A DNA stretch of 53,855 bases, from NCBI GenBank assembly GCA_903863885.1, contig CAIPEB010000614.1, positions 1 through 53,855 of the forward strand. The letters run 5' to 3'. Origin of the DNA: an uncultured Planctomycetaceae bacterium (GTDB lineage: Bacteria; Planctomycetota; Planctomycetia; Pirellulales; Pirellulaceae). Below the pieces are notes generated by a model. That model was not told the origin of the DNA. It was given only the letters and a program-made list of their open reading frames with translations, and searched no databases. This document shows, piece after piece, positions 1-8,851 of this stretch; position 1 is the stretch's first letter, and every line of letters starts with the position of its first letter. The position numbers and the translations under genes are program-made.

Positions 1-13
1 GTGTCGAGCAGAG

Positions 14-34
14 TCTGGAGTCTGGAGTCTGGAG
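14..34. repeat. Three tandem TCTGGAG heptamers
   Basis: Three head-to-tail copies of TCTGGAG lie just beyond the 3' end of the efflux lipoprotein gene. The same word, or its complement CTCCAGA, recurs in other intergenic gaps of this window (about 7384, 7596, 9351, 12353, 45551 and 52895). This copy therefore belongs to a dispersed intergenic repeat family. No function is evident. Confidence 0.6.
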
Positions 35-79
35 GAAGAGGAACATCCTGCCGACTACCGGCATCCGATCTCCGCTCGG

Positions 80-1624
80 TCACTCCGAACGAGCTTCCGA
101 CTCGACGTGCGCCTCGGTGGGCGTCCCGGTGGAAACCGCGGGGATCCCTTCCGGCGACATCAGGCGGATCTGCCAGCCGCCGCCCATCGCGCGATAGACC
201 TTGACCAGTCCGAGCGCCACGTTGCCCTGGGCCTGGGCCAGCGATTCCTGCCGCTGCACCAGTCGCTCCTGGATCAGCGCGACGCGATTGAAGTCGGTGA
301 GCCCGCCCTTATATTGGGCAATGGCCTCGTCGAGCGCTTTCTTCGAGGCGTTGACGCTCTCGTTCATAGCCCGCACTTCTTCCTGCGATTCGAGAAATCG
401 CACCAGGCCGCCTTCGACCTCTTCGTTGGCCTTCAGCAGTGTCTGCTGGTACGTCGCGACCAGTTCCTGAAAACGATCGTCGTGCCGACGCACGTTGTTC
501 ATCAGCCGACCGTAATGGAGGATCTTCCAGCGAAACGCCGGACCGATCGAACCCTGAAACGATCCCGAATCCAGAAGGTCGCTGAGGTTTTCGGAACTCC
601 AGCCGATCGTGCCTACCGCGGATACGGTTGGATAGAATTCGGCCTCGGCGACTCCGATCATCGCATTCTGGGCCGCCACCTTGCGTTCGGCGCGCCGGAC
701 GTCCGGTCGACGAGCGATCAGCTGCGCCGGCAGACCCACGGCGACGCTGGAATCGACCTTGGGAATCGGCCCCGCGCCCAAAACGGACTTCAAGTCCTCC
801 GGCGGGGCACCCAGCAGAACACATAACCGATTGTTGGCGTCGCGCAGCGGTATCCGCAACTGCGGCAGCAGCGCTTCGGTGTTCGACAAGTCGCTCTGCG
901 CCTGGTTCACGTCCAACTCGCTGGCCTGACCGCTCTTGAACCTCGCGGTGGCCAGTTCCAGCAACTCGCGCTGGATGCGCACGTTTTCTTCGGCATACGC
1001 GATCCGCTGTTCATACGTGCGATACTCGACGTAGGTCGAGGCCACATCGCCCAGCAGCGTGACCAGCACGTCGTCGTACTGTTCAATCGATGCATCCAGA
1101 TCGGCCTCCGATGCCTCGATCGCACGACGCAATCGGCCCCACAGATCCAATTCCCACGCAAGATTGAATCCGTATTGCCACTGCTGGTACCAGCGAGCCC
1201 CCAGGTACTCGCGGTTGGGAACGTTGATGCTGAGTCCCTTGGAGGCAAAACCGCCACTGCTGTCCTGCGATTGCGGGAACAGTTCGCCGACCGTGATCCC
1301 CAGTTCGTCGCGGGACTTCAGCACGCGGAACCCGGCTTCGCGCAATGTCAGGTTTTGACGGGACGCCGACTGAACCAGTTGTTCAAGAATCGGATCGTTG
1401 AAAGCCGTCCACCACTCGGTATCCTCGGCCGAATCGGTCCGAACTCGTTCGTCGTCGGCATTGATCCATGTCTGAGCAACCGGCGCGGCGGGCTTCGCAT
1501 AATTCGGTCCGACCTTGAAGCCGTTCTGAAGATACTCGGACCAAGGCGTGCATCCTGCGGATCCGACGAGCACAAAGCACATGCCCGCCCATAGCAGTCG
1601 ATTCGCCGCGCGGTGCCATCGCAT
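80..1624 (-). CDS. NodT/TolC-family outer-membrane efflux lipoprotein
   Basis: This is the outer-membrane channel of a tripartite efflux system, which passes substrates from an inner-membrane pump and periplasmic adaptor to the outside. The 514-aa product starts with a lipoprotein signal (lipobox LVGSAGC, lipidated Cys25). It then has the segment FKVGPNYAKPAAPVAQTW, typical of the NodT family, and two OEP repeats (roughly residues 75-260 and 285-470) rich in long helices such as ALDEAIAQYKGGLTDFNRV. A longer frame reaches 1708, but I chose the ATG at 1624. It has a strong GGGAGG about 7 nt upstream, and only this start puts the signal peptide at the N-terminus. No RND pump or adaptor gene lies upstream; the neighbour on that side is divergent. 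The partner genes must be downstream, beyond the left edge, or elsewhere. The family call is secure and the substrate unknown. Confidence 0.92.
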   Translation of the reverse strand: MRWHRAANRLLWAGMCFVLVGSAGCTPWSEYLQNGFKVGPNYAKPAAPVAQTWINADDERVRTDSAEDTEWWTAFNDPILEQLVQSASRQNLTLREAGFRVLKSRDELGITVGELFPQSQDSSGGFASKGLSINVPNREYLGARWYQQWQYGFNLAWELDLWGRLRRAIEASEADLDASIEQYDDVLVTLLGDVASTYVEYRTYEQRIAYAEENVRIQRELLELATARFKSGQASELDVNQAQSDLSNTEALLPQLRIPLRDANNRLCVLLGAPPEDLKSVLGAGPIPKVDSSVAVGLPAQLIARRPDVRRAERKVAAQNAMIGVAEAEFYPTVSAVGTIGWSSENLSDLLDSGSFQGSIGPAFRWKILHYGRLMNNVRRHDDRFQELVATYQQTLLKANEEVEGGLVRFLESQEEVRAMNESVNASKKALDEAIAQYKGGLTDFNRVALIQERLVQRQESLAQAQGNVALGLVKVYRAMGGGWQIRLMSPEGIPAVSTGTPTEAHVESEARSE

Positions 1625-1750
1625 CTCGGCCTCCCTGCGTTTGCACGCTGCGCAAACCCAAGCCCCCCCGAGCCGCGCATACCGTATGAGTTCGGCGTAC
1701 TTGTCCATACTTTCAGACTTATCGGCATTACCGCGAAATCCGTTAAACTC

Positions 1751-1764
1751 GAAATCGAGATTTC
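1751..1764. promoter_or_regulatory. Short inverted repeat GAAATC-GA-GATTTC between divergent genes
   Basis: A 6-bp dyad with a 2-bp centre sits in the 282-bp divergent gap between the efflux lipoprotein (start 1624) and the secreted hydrolase (start 1907). A second GAAATC word lies just upstream, near 1735. The position suits a repressor operator, but the dyad is short and could be chance. Confidence 0.2.
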
Positions 1765-1906
1765 ACGTTTACCAGAACACCCCAGCTTCCCAATTCGCGA
1801 TACAATGGGCCCGCCCGAGTGAAATCAGTGCGTAACCATGGCAAGCGTTGAGCACAAACGGCTCAACGCAATTGGCGCTGAAGGGAACTTTCCGGAGGTG
1901 TAAGTG

Positions 1907-4114
1907 ATGCGGTACCTACCCGCTTGCAGTCTGGCGTGCGCAGTCCTGTTGGGGTTCGGCAGCCTGCTTGCCGGCGAACCCGTTCCACAGCGATCGGAGT
2001 TAAGCAGCCTGGCGCCGTGTCCGGCGAGAACGGCACCGGCGGTCGACTGGCTGGTCGACGCCTCAAGCTTCAAGGCAGGCGTCTTCCGTGGCACCGCGCC
2101 GGATGAACTGGTCTTGGCCAACGGCCTGATCGCACGCACGTTTCGGTTGAAACCGAACGCAGCCTCCGTGGGGCTCGACAACCTGGCAACGGGCGAAGCG
2201 ATCCTGCGCGGCATCAAGCCGGAAGCGATCGTGGAAATCGACGGCAAGCGTTATGAAGTCGGTGGACTGAAAGGCCAGCCGAACTATGCGTTTGTTCGTC
2301 CCGAGTGGCTCGACAAGCTGCAGTCCGATCCGGCCGCGTTCGAGTTCACCGGATTCTACGTCGGCAAGCCGGCCGAGCGGCTGGCCTGGAAACAGGTCCG
2401 GCACCACGCGCCGGACGTGAAATGGCCGCCCGAGGGCGTCGCACTGAGATTGGATTTCACACTTCCGGCCGAACGACGAATCAGTCTCTCGGTGCATTAC
2501 GAACTGTACGACGGTCTGCCCTGCTACGGCAAATGGCTGACGCTCTCCAACGGAACGGATCGTGCGATTCGCTTGAACCGGTTTTCCAGCGAGGTCCTTG
2601 CCGCAGTGGAACGTTCATCGGAGGTCGACGAGTTGACCGTCGGCAAGATCCCGCCGCCGCTGCACGTCGAAACCGACATGGCATTCAACGGCATGATGGC
2701 GGCGGGGGCCAATCGGCGTTCATACCGATGGCTGTCGGACCCTGATTTTTCCACCCAAGTCAACTACGCGAGGCAGACGCCCTGCCTGCTCGACGTCGGG
2801 CCGGAGCTCGGGCCGGACCAGGAAGTGAGGGCGGGTGAGAGTTTTGAGTCCTTTCACGCCTGGATCATGCCGCTGGGCGATACGGACCGCGAGCGTCAGG
2901 GTTTGGCTGTGCGGCGCATGTATCGCATTATCGCACCGTGGGCCACGGAAAATCCGTTGATGATGCATTGCCGCTTCGCCGACGAACGCTCCGTCACGGC
3001 GGCGATTGACCAGTGCGCTGAGGTCGGATTTGAAATGCTGATTCTCACCTTCGGCAGCGGCTTCGATCTGGAAAACAGGGATCCCGCGACTCTTGCCCTG
3101 GCTCAGAAGTACTCGGCCTACGCGCGAAGCAAAGGCATCGAGATCGGCAGCTACTCGCTGCTCGCCTCGCGAGCCGTCGGCGGCGGAAACGATGTCGTGA
3201 TGCCCGAAGGCCAGAGCCCGACTTTCGGCAATTCACCTTGCCTGGGCAGCGAATGGGGCAGGAACTACTTCAGCCGCCTTTATGATTTCCACCGAGAGAG
3301 CGGCTTTACGCTGCTCGAACACGACGGTTCGTATCCCGGCGATGTTTGCCGGAGCGAAGAACACCCGGGGCACCGCGGACTTGCCGATTCGCGATGGACG
3401 CAGTGGCGGACGATCTCGGACTTTTACAAATGGTGCCGGGCCCAGGGCATCTACTTGAACGTGCCCGACCACTATTTCCTCGACGGTTCCAACAAGACCG
3501 GCATGGGCTACCGCGAAGTGAACTGGTCGCTGCCGCGCGAGCAGCAGGTGATCCACACCCGCCAGAACATCTTTGACGGGACGTGGGAGAAAACCCCGAG
3601 CATGGGTTGGATGTTCGTGCCCCTGACCGAGTATCAGGGGGGCGGCGCGGCCGCAACCATCGAACCGCTCGACGAGCATCTCGATCACTACGAGCGAATG
3701 CTGACCTCGAATCTGGCCATGGGCGTGCAGGCCTGTTACCGCGGCCCGCGGCTGTACGACAGCGAGCGGACCAAGTCGATGGTCAAGCACTGGGTGGACT
3801 GGTTCAAAGCGCACCGCGAGATCCTGGAGAGCGACCTGATCCACGGCCGACGCGCCGACGCGCGCGATCTCGACTGGATGCTGCACGTGAATCCTAAACT
3901 GAAGGAGAAAGGGCTCCTCGCCGTCTTCAATCCGCTCGATCAGACCGTCGAACGCACGCTGCGAGTGAATGTCTACTACACAGGACTCACCGACAAAGTC
4001 CAGGTGAGCGACGAAGGCGGACCGGCCAAAGAATACACGGTCAACCGCGACTACCTTCTTGAACTTCCCGTCCGTGTCCCGCCGCAGGCCATGAAGTGGA
4101 TCGTACTCCAGTAA
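1907..4114 (+). CDS. Secreted alpha-galactosidase-like (clan GH-D-like) putative glycoside hydrolase
   Basis: The product is an exported 735-aa protein with a clear signal peptide (MRYLPACSLACAVLLGFGSLLAGEP). The N-terminal half (about 40-320) looks like the beta-sandwich of alpha-galactosidases. The centre (about 330-640) reads as a TIM barrel, with MYRIIAPWATENPLMMHC opening it and LLEHDGSYPGDVC near residue 468. In GH36/GH27-like enzymes a strand-end Asp acts as nucleophile, so the Asp of HDGSY is a candidate; this is inference. The C-terminal 90 residues look like a final beta domain. GGAGG at 1894-1898 sits 8 nt from the ATG at 1907; an in-frame GTG at 1904 immediately precedes it. The next gene is also a secreted TIM-barrel protein on the same strand. 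The exact GH family and substrate are not identifiable by eye. Confidence 0.65.
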   Translation: MRYLPACSLACAVLLGFGSLLAGEPVPQRSELSSLAPCPARTAPAVDWLVDASSFKAGVFRGTAPDELVLANGLIARTFRLKPNAASVGLDNLATGEAILRGIKPEAIVEIDGKRYEVGGLKGQPNYAFVRPEWLDKLQSDPAAFEFTGFYVGKPAERLAWKQVRHHAPDVKWPPEGVALRLDFTLPAERRISLSVHYELYDGLPCYGKWLTLSNGTDRAIRLNRFSSEVLAAVERSSEVDELTVGKIPPPLHVETDMAFNGMMAAGANRRSYRWLSDPDFSTQVNYARQTPCLLDVGPELGPDQEVRAGESFESFHAWIMPLGDTDRERQGLAVRRMYRIIAPWATENPLMMHCRFADERSVTAAIDQCAEVGFEMLILTFGSGFDLENRDPATLALAQKYSAYARSKGIEIGSYSLLASRAVGGGNDVVMPEGQSPTFGNSPCLGSEWGRNYFSRLYDFHRESGFTLLEHDGSYPGDVCRSEEHPGHRGLADSRWTQWRTISDFYKWCRAQGIYLNVPDHYFLDGSNKTGMGYREVNWSLPREQQVIHTRQNIFDGTWEKTPSMGWMFVPLTEYQGGGAAATIEPLDEHLDHYERMLTSNLAMGVQACYRGPRLYDSERTKSMVKHWVDWFKAHREILESDLIHGRRADARDLDWMLHVNPKLKEKGLLAVFNPLDQTVERTLRVNVYYTGLTDKVQVSDEGGPAKEYTVNRDYLLELPVRVPPQAMKWIVLQ

Positions 4115-4271
4115 CCTCGCGCAGCACGGCAATCCATGGTTGTGGAAGAACCCTCGCAATTGCGGTTAAGGTCGAGCGAGGAGATGCTGTGCATGCCCCT
4201 CTCCGGCCCTGGCGTGCCGACTCTACCAGAGAGGTCGTGCGGTTTAGGAACCATTTGGACATAACGACTCA

Positions 4272-4410
4272 GCTTCACCCGCCCGCGTGCGGGAGGGTCG
4301 GCCGCGCAGCGGTCGGGGAGGGACTTCCGAACCAGCAGTGAATTCTACGACTAGCGGCGCGGTAGCCCTCTCCGGCCTTCGGTCCGACTCCCCCAGAGGG
4401 AGAATGAAGC
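4272..4410. repeat. About 139-bp inverted-repeat (MITE-like) element, copy 1
   Basis: The element begins GCTTCACCCGCCCGCGTGCG and ends GGGAGAATGAAGC, so the termini are imperfect inverted repeats. The left arm contains its own small hairpin (CCCGC-GTG-CGGGA). Length, end sequence (CTTCACCC...) and arm hairpin match the element at 45621-45760, so these look like two diverged copies of one family. There is no coding capacity. It occupies the 398-bp gap between the two secreted hydrolases; the remaining gap bases show no gene. Confidence 0.6.
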
Positions 4411-4512
4411 ATAACTCACGACGGTGCAACCACTTCTACACCGCACGACCTCATCGGAAGAGTGAATTTACGAACACGAACTAACTTGCAACCTTCCCAC
4501 GAAAAAAGAACC

Positions 4513-7383
4513 ATGATTCGCACCATCTGCACCGATCGCAGAACGAACGGGCTTGAGATTCTGTTTTGCGTTGTTTTTCTGCTTCTCGTTCAAACAACGG
4601 TTGCGAGTGAATCCGCCGCGATGCCCAAGCCTGCGCCGGAGGGCGTCGTTCTGCAAAACGAAGTGTGCCGATTCACGATCGGCAACGACGGCAAGAACCG
4701 ATCGCTGGTCAATCTCGCCGACGAGCAGGACCACTCGCTGCCCGGATCGCCGTTCATGCTTGCCGGTCAAGCGTCCAAAACTCTGACGTCGTCCAAGGTC
4801 GAGTGCAACGGCGACGTGCTGACCGTGTCATTCGCCGATAGTCCGTGCATCGCGACGGCCAAAGTCGAGATCCGCCCGAGGTACTTCACGCTGACGGTCA
4901 TGGACATCACAGGGGGCGAACTGGATTGGCTTCAGTTTTCGAACTTGGGAATGAAGAAGAGCGACCATTCCGGTTCGCTTGTGAACGCGGCGTGGAACAG
5001 CCAGTTCGCCATTTGCGTCATGGCCTGCAACGCGCAGGTCGACTGCGGATCAAACGGCGTGCTCACGGCGCGTGCTTACGGCAAATACGGAATCAAGGGT
5101 GCCAAGGCCGCCATCATCGGCGTGCCGACCGGTGGCCCGAGTCCGTCCGACCGACTGCTCGACGCGATCGAAACCGTCGAAATCGAACAGGGCCTGCCGC
5201 ATCCGACGCTCAATGGCGTTTGGATCAAGCGGGCCCCCGAGCGATTCGCCTCGTACTTGATGGTCGCCGGCGTCAACCAGAACAACGTCGATCAGGTAAT
5301 CGATTTCGCGCGCGGCGGGTTTGGCTGCATCGAGATCTTCTGGGAAAAGAGCACGCCGACTTACGCCCCGAATCCGCAGCAGTTTCCCGATGGCGTCGCG
5401 GGGCTCAAGCAGGTCGCTGACAAGATCCATGCGGCGGGTTTGCAGTTGGGCATGCACGTAATGCAGGGCATGGTCGGCTGGGGCTCAAAAGAAGATCCGT
5501 ATATCACGCCCAAAGCCGATCCGCGACTGCTCCAGGATCGCCACGCGACATTGGCTGCGCCGATCGACGACAAGAGCAGCGAGATCCGCGTGAGAGAACC
5601 GGTCAGCGACTGGCCTGAGCAGGGCGACCTGCACGTCGACGGCGAGATCATCCGCTACGAGCAGAGAACTGCCGACGGCTTTGCGAAATGCCAGCGAGGA
5701 CTGTGGGGAACCACGAAGGTCAATCACGCGGAGGGCACGCGCATCGGCCACCTGGTCAATTGCTTTCCAATCTGGGGCTACACGGTCTACAGTCCCGACG
5801 TCGAATCGACGATGGTGGATGAAATCTGTGATCGCATTGCGGGCGTGTTCAACGAAGTCGGAACCGACATGGCGTATTTCGACGGCGGAGAGGAAATCGC
5901 AGTCCAGCCGCCTCGCTGGCGCAACCAGGGGCGGACGGTGCTCGGCGTGCAGTCGCGATTGAAGAAGCCGATCATCGTCGAGGGGAACGATCTCTACACT
6001 CATCATTCCTGGCACGTGATCTCGCGCGGCGGACCGAGCTTCGACCCGATCTATTTCGGCCGGCGCGCCTATTCGCTGCGATTCAAGGCCCAGAACCCGA
6101 TCAATTGGGCCGACAATCTGCTCACAGGAGATGTGGGGTGGTTCACGGCGCACACGCACTCGCCCACGACCGACGCAGTCACCCCCGACGAGGTCGAACT
6201 GCTGTGCCTGAAAGGTCTGGGCGGAAAAGCCCCTTTCTCTTTCATCGTGGACGCGAACAACCTGCAGGCCAACAAACGCATGCCGGAGATCCGCGAGATC
6301 ATCCGCACGTGCGATGAACTGAAACGCAGCAATTACTTTTCCGAACAGGCCTGCGCGGAACTGCTTAAACCGATGACCGAACATGTGCTTGACCGCGCCG
6401 CGGACGGCGGATGGGATCTGTGTCCGAGGCAGTTCGGCCCGCCGCGCGTCGTCGATGCGAACAATCCCGTTCTCTGCGAGTGGACCTCAAACAACCCCTA
6501 CGACGCTCAATCGCCCTGGCTGCGGATCCGAGCCCGCACCGCATTGGCGAAGTTCGGCGCGAAAGGCAATCTGGTTTTGGCCGATCCAGCCGGCGGAATC
6601 CCGTTCGCCGCCGACGGCTCTTCCGCGGCTGAACTCGTGCAGAGCCTTGAAGCTTCAGCAGAGAAGACTCCTGACGGAGGAATCGCGTTCAGTTATTCGG
6701 CCGAGAATCGCGGTTCTGCACGATCAAATTGGTGCCGGGCAACGCTGAATCTTCCGCAAACACTCGATCTGACCAAGCATCGCCGATTGGGAATGTGGAT
6801 TCGAACACAGGGCGAAAGCGGAATCCTCAACGTGCAACTCGCCGCAACCGACGCAAGGCGTGAGCACTACGTCACGATATCAAACCGCGACTGGACCTAC
6901 GTCGTACTGGATCCGCCGGAAGACGATCGTTTCTTTGAATACACCTGGCCTTATCCGTTCACGGACGTCATGTACACGTGCATGCCCGTGTATCAGAAGG
7001 TTGCCAAGTGCCATCTGTATTTCAACGGCCTCGCACCGGGTGCGAAGGTCGCCTGCCAGATCGGCCGGATCGAGGCATTGGAAGAAACTGTCCTGCCGTT
7101 GGTTTCGCCAACGCTGGAGACAGGCGGCCGGAAACTCGTTTTCCCCGTCTCGCTTAACTCGGATGAATACCTGGAAGCCGACTGGAGCGGAACAGTCCGC
7201 CACTTCGATCCCAACGGCAAGCTTCTCGGCAACGTCACGCCGGAGGGATCGCTGCGTATCGAAACCGGCAACAACCGCGTGAAGTTTTCGTGCACTCAAA
7301 GCAATGAAGCTTCGCCACGCGCGGAAGTGACGATCTCGCTGCGCGGACAGCCGCTGGCCAATGCACGCAGTACGACCCGGTAG
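4513..7383 (+). CDS. Secreted multidomain TIM-barrel protein, putative glycoside hydrolase
   Basis: This is a 956-aa exported protein of unrecognised family. I chose ATG 4513 over an in-frame GTG at 4462 because it places the hydrophobic signal (LEILFCVVFLLLVQTTVAS) near the N-terminus. The ribosome site is weak (purine run AAAAAAGAA). The N-terminal 200 residues look like a beta-sandwich. The middle (about 250-620) has barrel-like strands: FGCIEIFWEK, LQLGMHVMQGMVGW, DMAYFDGGEE near 455-464 and KPIIVEGNDLY. The acidic YFDGGEE is a candidate active-site segment. A small beta insert at about 346-414 interrupts the barrel. The last 250 residues resemble a carbohydrate-binding jelly-roll. It follows another secreted hydrolase-like gene after a 398-bp gap containing a MITE-like repeat, so it probably has its own promoter. 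Catalytic function is inferred only from fold-like features. Confidence 0.6.
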   Translation: MIRTICTDRRTNGLEILFCVVFLLLVQTTVASESAAMPKPAPEGVVLQNEVCRFTIGNDGKNRSLVNLADEQDHSLPGSPFMLAGQASKTLTSSKVECNGDVLTVSFADSPCIATAKVEIRPRYFTLTVMDITGGELDWLQFSNLGMKKSDHSGSLVNAAWNSQFAICVMACNAQVDCGSNGVLTARAYGKYGIKGAKAAIIGVPTGGPSPSDRLLDAIETVEIEQGLPHPTLNGVWIKRAPERFASYLMVAGVNQNNVDQVIDFARGGFGCIEIFWEKSTPTYAPNPQQFPDGVAGLKQVADKIHAAGLQLGMHVMQGMVGWGSKEDPYITPKADPRLLQDRHATLAAPIDDKSSEIRVREPVSDWPEQGDLHVDGEIIRYEQRTADGFAKCQRGLWGTTKVNHAEGTRIGHLVNCFPIWGYTVYSPDVESTMVDEICDRIAGVFNEVGTDMAYFDGGEEIAVQPPRWRNQGRTVLGVQSRLKKPIIVEGNDLYTHHSWHVISRGGPSFDPIYFGRRAYSLRFKAQNPINWADNLLTGDVGWFTAHTHSPTTDAVTPDEVELLCLKGLGGKAPFSFIVDANNLQANKRMPEIREIIRTCDELKRSNYFSEQACAELLKPMTEHVLDRAADGGWDLCPRQFGPPRVVDANNPVLCEWTSNNPYDAQSPWLRIRARTALAKFGAKGNLVLADPAGGIPFAADGSSAAELVQSLEASAEKTPDGGIAFSYSAENRGSARSNWCRATLNLPQTLDLTKHRRLGMWIRTQGESGILNVQLAATDARREHYVTISNRDWTYVVLDPPEDDRFFEYTWPYPFTDVMYTCMPVYQKVAKCHLYFNGLAPGAKVACQIGRIEALEETVLPLVSPTLETGGRKLVFPVSLNSDEYLEADWSGTVRHFDPNGKLLGNVTPEGSLRIETGNNRVKFSCTQSNEASPRAEVTISLRGQPLANARSTTR

Positions 7384-7750
7384 TCTGGAGGCTGGAACAA
7401 GGCAATTACCGGTCTGCGATCCGTCCTGGCGCCACCCGGTATGGAGAGACCGAAGTGCGACGCGCAGGAGTAAGGCCTGAGGGCTTGTCCACCCGTGTGA
7501 ATCGCAAATCAATGCCGGGTGCGAGAGATGCTGGAGCCCGGAGGACGGATGTGGTTTCAACGACTTCGTTCCACAATCGGAACTGTCGATTCCGTCTCCG
7601 GACTCCGGACTCCAAGCTTCTCTTACGAGTCTCCACACGTCGAACTGCCTGCCGGTGACCTCCGTCGAGCAGGGCATTGCGGCACGCCGAAGCATCCGCC
7701 CCCGCCTGCATCCGGGTTGCGGGTTCAGGCCAAGCAGGTATTCGCCGCTG
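7384..7750. other. Intergenic stretch without a supportable gene
   Basis: This 367-bp gap holds no convincing reading frame. It contains a TCTGGAG word at 7384-7390 and a run of CTCCGGACTCCGGACTCC at 7596-7613, both members of the dispersed intergenic repeat family. It also contains GGCTTGTCCACCCGTGTG near 7482, which resembles GGCTTGTCCACAGGTGTT near 12138. The gap separates converging genes. Confidence 0.5.
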
Positions 7751-8227
7751 TCAGTTTTCCGACAGCAACGGCGTCCCGGCGGCCTCCACATGCTCGTGCC
7801 AGACCCATCCGCGTTTTTCCCGGCCGCCTTCTTCCACAACCGTTCCCAGCCAGCCGTCGACGACCGTGGCAACCTTGAACTGGTCGCCCTTTTTCAGCGT
7901 TCCGATGCGTTCCGAGCCGCGCATCAGGCCAGTTCCGTCCTTGGCAACGCTGACGGTGTCTCCTGTCGCTGCACGTGTCCGTACGTTGGACGCGGCCCGA
8001 GACCCTTCCTGCGGGGCAGATTGCCGACGGGCATAGACGTTCGCTTGACCGGAGCGCCCGCGAGAGGTCCTCGACATCTGCCCAGAGCGACTGTTCTGAG
8101 AGTTCCAGAAACCCTTTCCAAATTCTCCTCGCATCTTGGCGCCCGCATCTCGTTGAGCGAACGTCGCGTCCGCTGCGAAGATCACCAGCGCGCACCCCAA
8201 CCATCCCAAAGTGTTGATTCGTAGCAT
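7751..8227 (-). CDS. Secreted bacterial SH3-domain protein
   Basis: This 158-aa exported protein has a signal peptide (MLRINTLGWLGCALVIFAAD...FAQ), a basic Arg/Ser/Gln-rich linker, and one C-terminal bacterial SH3 domain. The domain starts at GDTVSVAKDGTGLMRGSER and includes LKKGDQFKVATVVDGWLGTV and GWVWHEHVE. Such domains usually bind peptidoglycan or mediate envelope contacts. The open frame extends back to 8515, but I chose the ATG at 8227 because it starts the signal peptide and has AAGG 8 nt upstream. It lies 25 bp downstream of the possible small secreted gene at 8253-8781, so the two may be co-transcribed. No enzymatic domain is present. Confidence 0.75.
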   Translation of the reverse strand: MLRINTLGWLGCALVIFAADATFAQRDAGAKMRGEFGKGFWNSQNSRSGQMSRTSRGRSGQANVYARRQSAPQEGSRAASNVRTRAATGDTVSVAKDGTGLMRGSERIGTLKKGDQFKVATVVDGWLGTVVEEGGREKRGWVWHEHVEAAGTPLLSEN

Positions 8228-8252
8228 CTTAATGTCCTTGCGTGGGCCAGAT

Positions 8253-8781
8253 TCATGAAGCCAAACACGAAGATGCATCACGGGAGCGATTCCACCAGAA
8301 GTCGCTCCCCGCCTGATGATGCGTCTGCGTCTGACGGAAAGACGTAAAATTGCAGTAGATTGCCGAATCGCGCAAGACGGACAGAGTCCGTGCGCGCCAT
8401 CCGAGAGCGAAGAAAGGCCGCGGGCGCAGTTCAGCGAAGAAGCACTGCCCCACAGCCGTGCTGAAACAATTGAACGCCTCGAAATCCGTCCGAGAGACAG
8501 ATCTGCCCCAGCCACGAGTTGGCGCCCAGATGCCGCCGGTGGAGTCGGGGCAGGTCACCTCGCACAGCGGCGCCTCGCCGGTCCGCACGGTGAGCCCGCG
8601 GTTCCAGCATTGAGGATTCTCTGGCAAACTGCTCCGCGCAGGAGCAGTCGTTTTCCCGATTCTCTTCCCTGGGACCAGACAGGGAATTCAATTGGCAGCA
8701 GTTCAGATCAGAAATGGCGACGGCCATCAATAGAAGGCAGACGCCGAGACCCTTCACCACGAATGCGGCCAATTGTCTCAT
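8253..8781 (-). pseudogene. Possible small Cys-containing secreted protein, apparently frameshifted
   Basis: From the ATG at 8781 the frame encodes a good signal sequence (MRQLAAFVVKGLGVCLLLMA) followed by NCCQLNSLSGPREEN. Around 8630 the coding-like signal moves to the +1 frame: codons for NPQCWNRGLTVRTGEAP and CEVTCPDSTGGIW have almost only G or C in third position, and that frame runs to a stop at 8253. Read together, the parts would form one Cys-containing protein of about 175 aa ending 25 bp before the SH3 gene. The explanation could be a genuine frameshift (pseudogene), a sequencing error, or two unrelated short frames. I do not recognise a family. Confidence 0.3.
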
Positions 8782-8815
8782 GGCGAACCTGCAGTACATC
8801 CCGCTAGACTGATGA

Positions 8816-8851
8816 CCGATCATACCCTGTACACCGATCATATGCTGTACA
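8816..8851. promoter_or_regulatory. Two tandem 18-bp repeats upstream of the minus-strand small secreted gene
   Basis: CCGATCATACCCTGTACA (8816-8833) is followed immediately by CCGATCATATGCTGTACA (8834-8851), with 16 of 18 positions identical. On the minus strand each unit reads TGTACA..TATGATCGG and lies 35-70 bp upstream of the ATG at 8781. TATGAT is close to a -10 hexamer. The arrangement suits paired regulator sites or overlapping promoters. Confidence 0.35.

Noticed and set aside
3233-4159. A 308-codon minus-strand frame opposite the first secreted hydrolase
   Set aside because: It lies entirely antisense to a gene with a signal peptide, ribosome site and fold-like segments. The composition is typical of a GC-rich shadow frame.
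5485-6384. A 299-codon minus-strand frame
   Set aside because: It is a shadow of the secreted barrel gene at 4513-7383 and has no recognisable domain.
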